From NCBI RefSeq assembly GCF_000688395.1, contig NZ_JIAG01000002.1, positions 62,001 to 126,000 of the forward strand: a stretch of 64,000 bases of DNA, in the 5' to 3' direction. The position numbers and the translations under genes were made by a program. How positions within the stretch are numbered: position 1 is the stretch's first letter; each line of letters opens with the position of its first letter. The notes under the pieces are model-generated. The model was not told the DNA's origin. It saw nothing but the letters and a program-made list of their open reading frames with translations, and ran no database searches. Origin of the DNA: Haematomicrobium sanguinis DSM 21259 (lineage in GTDB: Bacteria; Actinomycetota; Actinomycetes; Actinomycetales; Micrococcaceae). This document shows, one piece after another, positions 45,372 to 53,420 of this stretch.

Positions 45372-46652
45372 ATGAAGTCACCCGTTCCCGATTACCTGCA
45401 GGCAGTCATCGATTCCGTTCGCAGCCTGACCGGCGGTGCGGTCGCCGATTACATTCCCGAACTCGCCGGAGCGAACCCGGAGCGGCTTGCCATCGCGATA
45501 GCCACCGTCGAGGGTGCCGTCTATGTCGCCGGGGACTCCAAGGAACGGTTTTCGATCCAGTCGATGTCCAAACCGTTCACCTATGCGCTGGCCATCGCCG
45601 ATCGCGGGCTTGCCGAGGTGGCCCAGCACATCGACGTGGAACCCTCCGGCGAGGCATTCAACGAAATTTCGTTGGAAACCGGCACTGGCCGGCCGCGGAA
45701 CCCGATGATCAATGCCGGCGCCATTGCCGCGCACTCGCTCATCGCGGCGGACTCGGCCGCCCAACGCGATGCACGGGTCCACGATTTTTACTCGCGTTTT
45801 GCCGGTCGCGAACTGGCATTGGATGCCGAGCTAATGCAGTCGGAACAGTCCACCGGGGATCGGAACCTCGCGTTAGGGCACCTCTTGAAGTCCTTTGGGG
45901 TGATTGATCAGGATCCGGTGGCGGCCGTCAATGGTTACATCCGGCAGTGCTCGCTCACCGTGGATGTTGCGGATCTGGCACTGATGGCGGCAACGCTGGC
46001 CAACGGCGGGGTGCAACCGGTCACCGGCGAACGGCTGGTTGATCCGCTGATTGTCCGCCAAGTGCTCAGCGTCATGACAACGTGCGGCATGTATGACGCC
46101 GCCGGGGATTGGCTGACGACCGTCGGTATCCCGGCTAAGAGCGGCGTCTCCGGCGGGATTATCGGAGTGCTGCCGGGGCAGGTCGGCATCGCGGTGTTCT
46201 CGCCGCGACTGGATTCGCACGGCAATAGTGTGCGCGGGGTTGCCATGATGGAGCGGCTTTCCCGCGATATGAACCTGCACATTATGGACGCTGCCCGTCC
46301 GGCGCGTTCGGCCATGAGGTCTCGCCGACGTGTGCGGGCAGGCGGCGAGAACGCGACCGTCTTTGAACTTCAGGGAGACCTGGTCTTTGTCAGTACCGAG
46401 GCGCTCATCCGCAATGCCGTGGACAATCCGCCGGACACCGAACTCGTGGTATTCGACCTCAGCCGGGTGGACGAGATTACCGATGTGGCCCGCCGCATGT
46501 CCATTGCCGCCACCGAGAGGCTCAAAGCCGACGGCAAACGCGTGGTATTGGTTGACCCGCGGAAAATCATTGCGCCGCTCACGCTCCCCGACGGGACTTC
46601 TCCCGCGACCCTCGATTCGCTGGAGGAACTCGAGGCGGGTGGATCGCCCTAG
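45372..46652 (+). CDS. glsA: Glutaminase with C-terminal STAS domain
   Basis: Hydrolyses glutamine to glutamate and ammonia. The serine-type glutaminase domain (about 1-300) has the SxxK catalytic motif FSIQSMSKPFTYALAI (about 57-72), GRPRNPMINAGAIAAHSLI (about 110) and KSGVSGGIIGVLPGQVGIAV (about 257). A STAS domain follows (about 330-420: ENATVFELQGDLVFVSTEAL, LVVFDLSRVDEITDVARR), a fusion known from actinobacterial glutaminases that may sense nucleotides or membrane partners. The 426-residue length fits the fused form. ATG at 45372. The gene is alone on this strand. Confidence 0.95.
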   Translation: MKSPVPDYLQAVIDSVRSLTGGAVADYIPELAGANPERLAIAIATVEGAVYVAGDSKERFSIQSMSKPFTYALAIADRGLAEVAQHIDVEPSGEAFNEISLETGTGRPRNPMINAGAIAAHSLIAADSAAQRDARVHDFYSRFAGRELALDAELMQSEQSTGDRNLALGHLLKSFGVIDQDPVAAVNGYIRQCSLTVDVADLALMAATLANGGVQPVTGERLVDPLIVRQVLSVMTTCGMYDAAGDWLTTVGIPAKSGVSGGIIGVLPGQVGIAVFSPRLDSHGNSVRGVAMMERLSRDMNLHIMDAARPARSAMRSRRRVRAGGENATVFELQGDLVFVSTEALIRNAVDNPPDTELVVFDLSRVDEITDVARRMSIAATERLKADGKRVVLVDPRKIIAPLTLPDGTSPATLDSLEELEAGGSP

Positions 46653-46710
46653 TTGCCCGGCGCGCCGGTGAGGCGCGCTACGGGTGGTGAGCAACGCCGT
46701 CGTACTTAAA

Positions 46711-48567
46711 CTACGGTTCTAATTGTTTACGCTCGGCGGGCGGCTGAATGGGCAGTGTGCCGGTGGTCGCTTCCTCATACCATTCGGTGAGCGCGGGGTC
46801 CTTGGTGTCCAGCCACGCCCCCGCGCCCTCCCCCGGTTTCACGGCACCGGCGGAGAAGACAAAGTCATCCCCGTGTTCCTCGATGCCGCGTTTGACGCCC
46901 TGGGCGATCGCCTCGCGCGCGAATTTGCGGCGCAGCGTGTAGGGGTCGGTGCGCAGATCGCGCCACCAGGCGATCATCAGCAGGATCAGCACGAGTGCGA
47001 AGGGCAGCGCGGAGACCGTGACCAGGGACTGCAAGGCGCTCAAGGTGTTTTGCCCGCCGGCCAGGAGCAGCACGGCACCGAGACCGCCGAGGGCGAGACC
47101 CCAGGACGCGGTCACCCAGCTCGCCGGTTCCGGGCGGCCGGATTGGCTCATCGAGCCCATGACGATGGAGGCCGAGTCGGCGCTGGTGACAAAGAAGATG
47201 ACGATGGAAATCATCGCGAGCACCGAGGTCACCGCGCCGAAGGGCAGATTGTTCAGGAGCGCGAAGAGAATGTCTTGCGAGGTTTCCGCGTCGCTGAGCG
47301 CCGCGCCGGTGGATTCCATCCACATTGAGGTGCCGCCGAAAATGCCGAACCAGACGAGGCACACGGTGGTCGGCACGACGATCACGACGAGCACAAACTC
47401 GCGCAGCGTGCGGCCGCGGGAGATTTTTGCGATAAACATGCCGACAAACGGGGTCCAGGACACCCACCAGGCCCAGTAATAGGTGGTCCAGGTTTGCATG
47501 AACGCGCCCGCTTCGGGGCCGTCGGCCGGGGAGCGCATCAGCAGGGTGCCGAGGTCGGCGAAGAAGGCGACGCCCGCGGAGGGGATGAAGTTGAGCAGGA
47601 ACAGGGTGGGACCGGCGATGAACACGAAGAGGGCGAGGATCGCGGCGAGGACCATGTTGATGTTGGAGAGCGCGCGGATGCCGCGTTTGATGCCGGAGAC
47701 CGCGGAAATGATGAACGCCGCGGTGAGAACGGCCATGATCCCCAGGATGATCCCGTTGCCGACCTCGCCGACTCCGGCCACCACCTCGATGCCGCGGCCA
47801 ATTTGCAGGGCGCCGATGCCGAGCGAGACGGCGGTGCCGAAGAGCGTCACCAGGATCGCGAACACGTCGATGACGTGGCCGAGCGGTCCGCGCGTGCGGG
47901 CGCCGAAGATCGGTTCAAAGATCGCCGAGATGAGCGGGGAGCGGCCGCGACGGTAGGCCGAGTAGGCGATGGCGCCGCCCACGAGCGCGTAATACGCCCA
48001 GGCCATGGGTCCCCAGTGAAAGAGCACTTGCGCCATCGAGGCGTGCATCGCTTCGCGGCTGCCGGCGGCCGCATCGGCGCCGGGTGGGACGTTCAGGAAG
48101 TATTCGAGCGGCTCATAGGGGCCGAAGAACAGCAGACCGATGCCCATTCCGGCCGAGAAGAGCATCGCGATCCAGCTGAGTGTGGAGTATTCGGGCTTTT
48201 CGCCGTCTTGGCCGAGGCGGATGCGGCCGTAGCTGGAGAAGCCGACCCACATCATGAAGGCAAAGACCACGAGGGTCAGCAGGGAGAAGAGCCAGCCGAA
48301 ATTGGTGGACACCCAAGCGAGCGCGTCATTGGAGAAGGTGCGAAACCCCTCGCGGTCGCTCAACCCGAAAATCAGGACCAGGGCAACGAAGGCAAGCGCG
48401 GCAATGAAGACAAACCAGTTGGTGGAAAATTTGCGGCCGGTGGCTTCCACGCCGATGCCGGGGATCAGGGCCGGATGGACCAGACTCGGGTCGGTGGATT
48501 TTTTCAGGAAGCTCTTGGCGCGCTCCCCCGCTGTGGAATGGTGGGCCGCTTTGTTGTCGGTTGCCAT
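46711..48567 (-). CDS. BCCT-family betaine/choline/carnitine transporter
   Basis: Secondary transporter of 618 residues with twelve expected membrane segments and hydrophilic tails. The glycine stretch SAGMGIGLLFFGPYEPLEYF (about 135-154) is the Na+-coupled BCCT type. WAYYALVGGAIAYSAYRRG and TWTTYYWAWWVSWTPFVGMFIA (core YYWAWWVSWTPFVGMF) form the Trp-rich substrate cage. It probably imports glycine betaine or choline for osmoprotection (substrate inferred). The C-terminal tail has EEHGDDFVF and Pro/Glu-rich sequence, possibly for regulation. ATG at 48567. The 105-nt gap after the MocR gene contains TTGACA but no good -10. Confidence 0.92.
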   Translation of the reverse strand: MATDNKAAHHSTAGERAKSFLKKSTDPSLVHPALIPGIGVEATGRKFSTNWFVFIAALAFVALVLIFGLSDREGFRTFSNDALAWVSTNFGWLFSLLTLVVFAFMMWVGFSSYGRIRLGQDGEKPEYSTLSWIAMLFSAGMGIGLLFFGPYEPLEYFLNVPPGADAAAGSREAMHASMAQVLFHWGPMAWAYYALVGGAIAYSAYRRGRSPLISAIFEPIFGARTRGPLGHVIDVFAILVTLFGTAVSLGIGALQIGRGIEVVAGVGEVGNGIILGIMAVLTAAFIISAVSGIKRGIRALSNINMVLAAILALFVFIAGPTLFLLNFIPSAGVAFFADLGTLLMRSPADGPEAGAFMQTWTTYYWAWWVSWTPFVGMFIAKISRGRTLREFVLVVIVVPTTVCLVWFGIFGGTSMWMESTGAALSDAETSQDILFALLNNLPFGAVTSVLAMISIVIFFVTSADSASIVMGSMSQSGRPEPASWVTASWGLALGGLGAVLLLAGGQNTLSALQSLVTVSALPFALVLILLMIAWWRDLRTDPYTLRRKFAREAIAQGVKRGIEEHGDDFVFSAGAVKPGEGAGAWLDTKDPALTEWYEEATTGTLPIQPPAERKQLEP

Positions 48568-48672
48568 GGGTTGCTTTCGGTGTCGTCATCGGTGCGCCGG
48601 TTTCTGGACGCGGTGTTGTCAAGCTCAGTCGGTAGTCATGGTCTTTCGACCTTTTAGTGTAGCGATGGCGCG

Positions 48673-50145
48673 TTACATCCGATTAAAGTATTCGCCCAAC
48701 ACACGCATCGCATCCGGATAGCTACCCGGGTTTGGTCCCGAGAAGTTGAGGCGCACGTACGGGGCGGTGGGCTCGGCGGGAAACCATTCGTCGCCACTGG
48801 CAATAATGACTGACCGCTGTTCTGCGTACTGGGCGAGTTCGTGTACCTGCGTACCCTCCGGGAACCGTACCCAAAGATTGAGGCCACCTTGCGGAACATG
48901 GTCAATGTGGGCGTCTGGGAGATGAGTAGCGATGGCGTCTCGGAGCAAGTCGCGCCTCGTCCTGAGAGTGTGACGCAGGCTCTTCACATGGGTACGCCAT
49001 GCGGGCTGGGTCACCACATCCACAGCGACGCGTTGCAAGATGCCTGAAACATACATTGCCTCGGCCTGCACGTCGGCAAGTATCCGTTGCCGAACCGGAC
49101 CACGTGCAATAACTGTGGCAACGCGAACCGCAGTCGAAATACTTTTAGTGAAGGAACGCAAATAAATGACGTGGCCGTCGTCATTACGCGCGGCCACCGG
49201 CATCGACTCTGATTCAATGCCGAAGTCGCGAGCCCAATCGTCTTCGATCAGGAACGCGTTGTGCGCCCGGATAAGATCCAGGACGCCGTCAACAGTATCC
49301 GGCGTCCACTGTGTCCCTGTGGGATTCGTGAAATTAGGTTGCGCATAGATGGCCTTGGCTCCCGTGCGCTTTAAAGCGTTCTCCAGCGCGACAAGGTCGA
49401 TGCCTTGCGGGCCGCTGGGTACGGGCACCACCTCCACCCCCACTTGAGCGGCGGCAGAAATGGCGCCCCAATAGGTGGGCGACTCCATCAGAATGATCGG
49501 TTGCTGGCCCTCAGGTGACGCCTGGGGACGCTTGCCGGACAGGGAAGCGACTCCCGGTAGGGTTTCGCGGCCGTGAGTAAGTGCTCGAAAGAGCAATCCG
49601 AGTGCGCTTTGGCTGCCCGGGAACACAATCACGTCCGCGGGATTGGGGGCGCTGAGCGAGGTCGACATTTGAGCGGCAAGCTCGGCCGCACACCAGGCTT
49701 GTAGCTCCGGCAACCCGGCCGAGGGTGGTCGGGCGACCGCGGCATCGGATCGGGCTGCACGGATGAACGCTTGGTGCACCAGACGCTCGGCCAGTAGCGA
49801 CCGGTCGGGGTAGCCAGAGTGCAGTTCCATCGACTCATACGGCACGGACTTTAGTGCCGTGGACATCGCTGGGACACGGCGTGCGGGGATGCCAAGCGTC
49901 GAAGTTTGCCAACCGTAGTCTGCTGCCTTGGCGGCGCGCTGACCGCGCACGAACGTTCCTACGCCGGGTTGGGTGTCGATGAGGCCCGATTGGGTGAGGC
50001 GGGAAAGCGCCTTCTGCACAGTCACCGGGCTCGCGCGAAACTGGGAGACCAGCTCCCGCGTTGGTGGTAATTGTGCGCCGGGCGCGGACGAGGAAATCCA
50101 CGCTCGTAACTCCCGTACTATCCGGTCACTGCTACTATTGTTCAT
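48673..50145 (-). CDS. MocR-type GntR/aminotransferase transcription regulator
   Basis: A 490-residue fusion of a GntR winged helix (about 1-75: RELRAWISSSAPGAQLPPTRELV, core GAQLPPTRELVSQFRASPVT) and a fold-type I aminotransferase domain. Key sites are IVFPGSQSALGLLFRAL near 165, YAQPNFTNPTGTQW near 265, LIEDDWARDFG near 300 and the PLP lysine in RSFTKSISTAVRVA near 320. MocR proteins usually regulate a divergent neighbour in response to a PLP-linked ligand; here that neighbour is the EamA permease. The ATG at 50145 overlaps the ATG of the permease, and a -10 8 nt upstream makes the mRNA leaderless. Confidence 0.92.
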   Translation of the reverse strand: MNNSSSDRIVRELRAWISSSAPGAQLPPTRELVSQFRASPVTVQKALSRLTQSGLIDTQPGVGTFVRGQRAAKAADYGWQTSTLGIPARRVPAMSTALKSVPYESMELHSGYPDRSLLAERLVHQAFIRAARSDAAVARPPSAGLPELQAWCAAELAAQMSTSLSAPNPADVIVFPGSQSALGLLFRALTHGRETLPGVASLSGKRPQASPEGQQPIILMESPTYWGAISAAAQVGVEVVPVPSGPQGIDLVALENALKRTGAKAIYAQPNFTNPTGTQWTPDTVDGVLDLIRAHNAFLIEDDWARDFGIESESMPVAARNDDGHVIYLRSFTKSISTAVRVATVIARGPVRQRILADVQAEAMYVSGILQRVAVDVVTQPAWRTHVKSLRHTLRTRRDLLRDAIATHLPDAHIDHVPQGGLNLWVRFPEGTQVHELAQYAEQRSVIIASGDEWFPAEPTAPYVRLNFSGPNPGSYPDAMRVLGEYFNRM

Positions 50146-50159
50146 GAGACTCAAGAATA
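50133..50159. promoter_or_regulatory. Back-to-back leaderless promoters over a shared CATG
   Basis: Plus strand: TACTAT (50133-50138), 5 nt, then the permease ATG. Minus strand: TATTCT (50159-50154), 8 nt, then the MocR ATG at 50145. The two start codons share the palindrome CATG at 50143-50146. Neither has a Shine-Dalgarno. Each promoter would therefore lie within the other coding region. Confidence 0.6.
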
Positions 50160-51145
50160 GCGCTACTCAGCCGATTGGCACACTGCTATCCCCGGCCACC
50201 CACTCCCCAAGATCAGGGCTCCACCACGGAATCTTCTGGGGTTTTGTTGGCGTACTAGGGTTTTCCCTGACCCTGCCGCTGACTCGGGTCGCCACGCTCG
50301 GCGGCGCCTTGGACCCGATTTTTATTGGGGCGTTTCGCGCGGTGATTGCCGGGGTGATCGCCGCTATTGCGCTTCTCGTGACGCGCCAAAAATTTCCCAA
50401 CTTGCACCAATGGTTCCGTATCGGCGTCGTGGCACTGGGTGTGGTTTTTGGTTTCCCGCTCTTGACCACCTTTGCCATGACCACCACGAGCGCGTCACAC
50501 GGCGCCGTGGTCATCGCGTTGCTGCCGGTCAGTACCGCGATTGTTGCGGCGCTGCGGACACGTGAGTATCCCCGGCCCGCATTTTGGATTTTCGCGGGGT
50601 TGGGGGCCGTGGCCACAGTCATCTTTGCGACGATTCAAGGGGGCAGTTTGGGCGGGGTCTCGATTGCGGATCTGCTCTTGATCGCTGCAGTAGCCTGCGC
50701 GGCGATTGGCTACACAGAGAGCGGGCTGCTCTCCCGCGAGTTGGGAGCCTGGCAGACCATTTCGTGGGCGCTGGTACTGTCCCTTCCAGTCATGGCGCTC
50801 TTGAGCATCGTGCCTGTGACGCGCGGGATCGGTGGGGCCACCGGAGCTCAGTGGCTTTCGGTTCTTTATATCGGCGTGGTGAGCATGTTTCTCGCGTTTG
50901 TGGCCTGGAATCGCGGCCTAGCAATAGGACCTCTAGCGCAAGTGAGTCAGATCCAGTTGGTACAGCCGGTGCTCGGCCTGGGATGGGCAACGGTACTTTT
51001 AGGAGAGTCATTGAGCTGGAGCGCCCTCTTGAGCGCCGTCGCCGTAATTGCCTGCGCTGCCGGGGCAGTGCTCGTTAAAGGACCGAGGCGCACTCCATCA
51101 CGGAAAGCCATGGTGGTTCAACGTTCGCGTGGGACACACCAGTGA
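50144..51145 (+). CDS. EamA/DMT-family permease
   Basis: A 333-residue drug/metabolite-type exporter with ten membrane segments in two EamA repeats. The first span is GIFWGFVGVLGFSLTLPLTRVA; later ones include MTTTSASHGAVVIALLPVSTA and ISMFLAFVAWNRGLAIG-type VVSMFLAFVAWNRGLAIGPLAQ (core FLAFVAWNRGLAIG). The frame is open further upstream, but ATG at 50144 is the only good start near the first membrane span and has a -10 for a leaderless mRNA. Divergence from a MocR regulator suggests export of an amino-acid- or vitamin-B6-like compound (inference). Confidence 0.88.
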   Translation: MRLKNSATQPIGTLLSPATHSPRSGLHHGIFWGFVGVLGFSLTLPLTRVATLGGALDPIFIGAFRAVIAGVIAAIALLVTRQKFPNLHQWFRIGVVALGVVFGFPLLTTFAMTTTSASHGAVVIALLPVSTAIVAALRTREYPRPAFWIFAGLGAVATVIFATIQGGSLGGVSIADLLLIAAVACAAIGYTESGLLSRELGAWQTISWALVLSLPVMALLSIVPVTRGIGGATGAQWLSVLYIGVVSMFLAFVAWNRGLAIGPLAQVSQIQLVQPVLGLGWATVLLGESLSWSALLSAVAVIACAAGAVLVKGPRRTPSRKAMVVQRSRGTHQ

Positions 51146-51166
51146 TTGCCATCACAGCTTAATTTG

Positions 51167-51219
51167 TTGATTAAAGTCAACCATCGGGAATATAGTTGCC
51201 TTTAGCAACTGTTGACTTT
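51167..51219 (+). promoter_or_regulatory. Promoter and nested operator of the MFS-marR operon
   Basis: TTGATT (51167-51172), 18-nt spacer, TATAGT (51191-51196). A 6-bp dyad AGTTGC/GCAACT (51194-51210) lies on the -10 and start site. It is flanked by a larger 9-bp dyad, AAAGTCAAC (51173-51181) and GTTGACTTT (51211-51219). The placement suits repression by the MarR protein encoded downstream in the same operon. Confidence 0.65.
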
Positions 51220-51255
51220 TCGCAACCATTTTCTCGTTTTGAAGGGCACTCCCCC

Positions 51256-52965
51256 ATGTCTCATCTCGCAACTCGCGGCGCCGCTACGCGCTCACGCGCC
51301 GGTGCGTCCAGCGACCCGGACGCACCGATGACCAAACGGCAGGTGCTTGAAGCGCTTTCCGGTCTCCTTCTGGGCATGTTCGTCTCCATGCTCGCCTCGA
51401 CGGTGGTGTCCACCTCGCTGCCGGTCATTGTGCATGACCTCGAGGGCGATCAGACCGCCTTTACCTGGGTTGTCACCGCGACGCTGCTCACCACCGCGAT
51501 TTCCACGCCGATTTGGGGCAAGCTCGCGGACCTGACCAACCGCAAGGTGCTGTTCCAGTTGGCGATTGTGATCTTCGTGGCCGCCACCGCGGCGGCAGGG
51601 TTCTCCCAGGATCCGGCGATGCTGATCACCTTCCGCGCCGTGCAGGGCCTGGGTGCCGGTGGCTTGGCGGCGCTCAGCCAGGTCATCATGGCGGACATTA
51701 TTAGCCCGCGCGAACGCGGCCGGTATATGGGTCTCTTTGGTGCCGTCATGGCGGTGGCGACGGTGGGCGGACCGCTCCTCGGCGGTGTCATTACCGATGC
51801 CTGGGGCTGGCGCTGGAACTTCTTTGTGGCGCTGCCCTTTGCCGTGGCCGCGCTGGTGCTGGTGCAATTCACCCTGCATTTAAAGCCGCGCGAGGCCCGC
51901 AAGGTCAGGATCGACTACCTCGGCATCGTGTTGCTCTCCGCGGCAGTCTCGCTCTTGCTCATCTGGGTCACCTTGGCCGGTAAGGACTTTGACTGGTGGA
52001 GCGTGGAAACCGCGCTCATGGTTGGCGGCGCCGTGGTGGCGACCGTGTTGTTCATCGTGGTGGAGATTCGTTCTGCGGAGCCGCTGATTCGCCTCGGCCT
52101 CTTCCGCAACCGCACCTTCACCCTGGCGGTCATCGCCTCGATTGCGACCGGTTTGGCCATGTTCGGCGCCTCGGTGTTCCTCAGCCAATACATGCAGTTG
52201 GCGCGCGGTGCGACCCCGACGCAGGCCGGGCTGATGACCATTCCGATGATCGGCGGACTGCTCCTTGCCTCCATGGTGATCGGCCAGTTGGTGACGCGAT
52301 TCGGGGTGTGGAAGCCCTACCTGATCGTGGGCGCACTGTTGTTGATTGCCGGGACGTACACGCTGTCCACCATCCACTACGACACCAATTTCGTGTTGGT
52401 GTCGGTGTACATGTTCATGTTGGGCGCGGGTGTAGGCATGACGATGCAAAACCTGGTGCTGGTGGTGCAAAACACCGCGAATCAGCGTGAGATCGGGGTG
52501 GCCAGCTCCGGGGTGACGTTCTTTCGGAGCCTGGGCGGAACGATCGGCGTCTCGGTCATGGGTGCCGCACTGGCGGCAAGTGTCACGAACCTGATGACCG
52601 AGCGCAAGAGCGAGCTCACGGCCGCCATTATGGGGCTTGGCAAGGACGGTGCCGCGGTGGGGCAACAGTTATCTTCGGGGACGCTGCCCGAGGTGTCCTC
52701 GCTGCCCGAATCGGTGCGTGTCATCCTGGAAGATGTGTACGCCACCGGAATTTCGCATTCCTTCCTGATCGCCGTTCCCTTTGCGGTGATCAGCCTTCTG
52801 GCCATTGTCTTCCTGCCCAACATTCCGCTCTCACGGATGACCTCGGCCGAACGGGCGCAGGCCAGTGAGGCCGACCTGGCCACCGTGTCGGTGGAGCAGG
52901 GCATGGACACATTGACCGGCAGCATTCCGGTCACGCCAGACTCCGAGAAAAGCGGACAGCGGTGA
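51256..52965 (+). CDS. MFS multidrug transporter, 14-TM DHA2 type
   Basis: A 569-residue drug:H+ antiporter. Fourteen membrane segments are expected. Motif A is IWGKLADLTNRKVLFQLAI (about 96-114), the antiporter motif C GAVMAVATVGGPLLGGVI (about 165), and the N-terminal VVSTSLPVIVHDL matches motif D1. LGAGVGMTMQNLVLVVQNTA is typical of the second half of EmrB/QacA-type pumps. ATG at 51256 with GAAGGG 9 nt upstream. The stop overlaps the marR start by 4 nt. Substrate unknown; an exporter of an aromatic or antimicrobial compound is likely. Confidence 0.93.
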   Translation: MSHLATRGAATRSRAGASSDPDAPMTKRQVLEALSGLLLGMFVSMLASTVVSTSLPVIVHDLEGDQTAFTWVVTATLLTTAISTPIWGKLADLTNRKVLFQLAIVIFVAATAAAGFSQDPAMLITFRAVQGLGAGGLAALSQVIMADIISPRERGRYMGLFGAVMAVATVGGPLLGGVITDAWGWRWNFFVALPFAVAALVLVQFTLHLKPREARKVRIDYLGIVLLSAAVSLLLIWVTLAGKDFDWWSVETALMVGGAVVATVLFIVVEIRSAEPLIRLGLFRNRTFTLAVIASIATGLAMFGASVFLSQYMQLARGATPTQAGLMTIPMIGGLLLASMVIGQLVTRFGVWKPYLIVGALLLIAGTYTLSTIHYDTNFVLVSVYMFMLGAGVGMTMQNLVLVVQNTANQREIGVASSGVTFFRSLGGTIGVSVMGAALAASVTNLMTERKSELTAAIMGLGKDGAAVGQQLSSGTLPEVSSLPESVRVILEDVYATGISHSFLIAVPFAVISLLAIVFLPNIPLSRMTSAERAQASEADLATVSVEQGMDTLTGSIPVTPDSEKSGQR

Positions 52966-53420
52966 CAGCGCGTTCTGGCACCCCCGGATCCGCGAAACGC
53001 GAAACGGCGGTACGCGGACTGGAGATCGCGTTCGCGTCGCTCGGGGCGGCGTATCGGCGCTTCTTTGCCGCGGCCGCCGAAACGGTATCGCCGGGCCTGG
53101 TTCCCGGAGCGCTCAAAGCTCTCATGGTGATTAACCGTGTGGGACCAACCCAGTTATCGACTCTGGTCCCGCTCCTGCACTCGGACAAGGGCATGGTCAG
53201 CCGTCAGGTCAGCGAACTGGAACGCCTGGGTCTCGTGGAGCGGCAGGGCGATCCCGACGATGCGCGTGTGCGCCTGATCCAGATCAGTGAGCTTGGCGCC
53301 GAACGTCTCGAGCAGGCGCGGCGCCCTCACCTCGATCGACTACACCGCATCCTTGCCGACTGGCCGATCGAGGACATCGACAAGCTGGCCGGATTGTTGA
53401 ACGAGGTCAGCGAGGGCTAG
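52962..53420 (+). CDS. MarR-family regulator
   Basis: A 152-residue winged-helix regulator, translationally coupled to the MFS gene (GTGA overlap). The recognition region is TQLSTLVPLLHSDKGMVSRQVSELERLGLVERQGDPDDARVR (cores HSDKGMVSRQVSELERLGLV and GDPDDARVRLIQIS), which includes the wing with the DxR motif. It probably represses the operon through the dyads at 51173-51219 and is released by a pump substrate. Its TAG shares CTAG with the TAG of the convergent monooxygenase gene. Confidence 0.9.
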   Translation: MTARSGTPGSAKRETAVRGLEIAFASLGAAYRRFFAAAAETVSPGLVPGALKALMVINRVGPTQLSTLVPLLHSDKGMVSRQVSELERLGLVERQGDPDDARVRLIQISELGAERLEQARRPHLDRLHRILADWPIEDIDKLAGLLNEVSEG

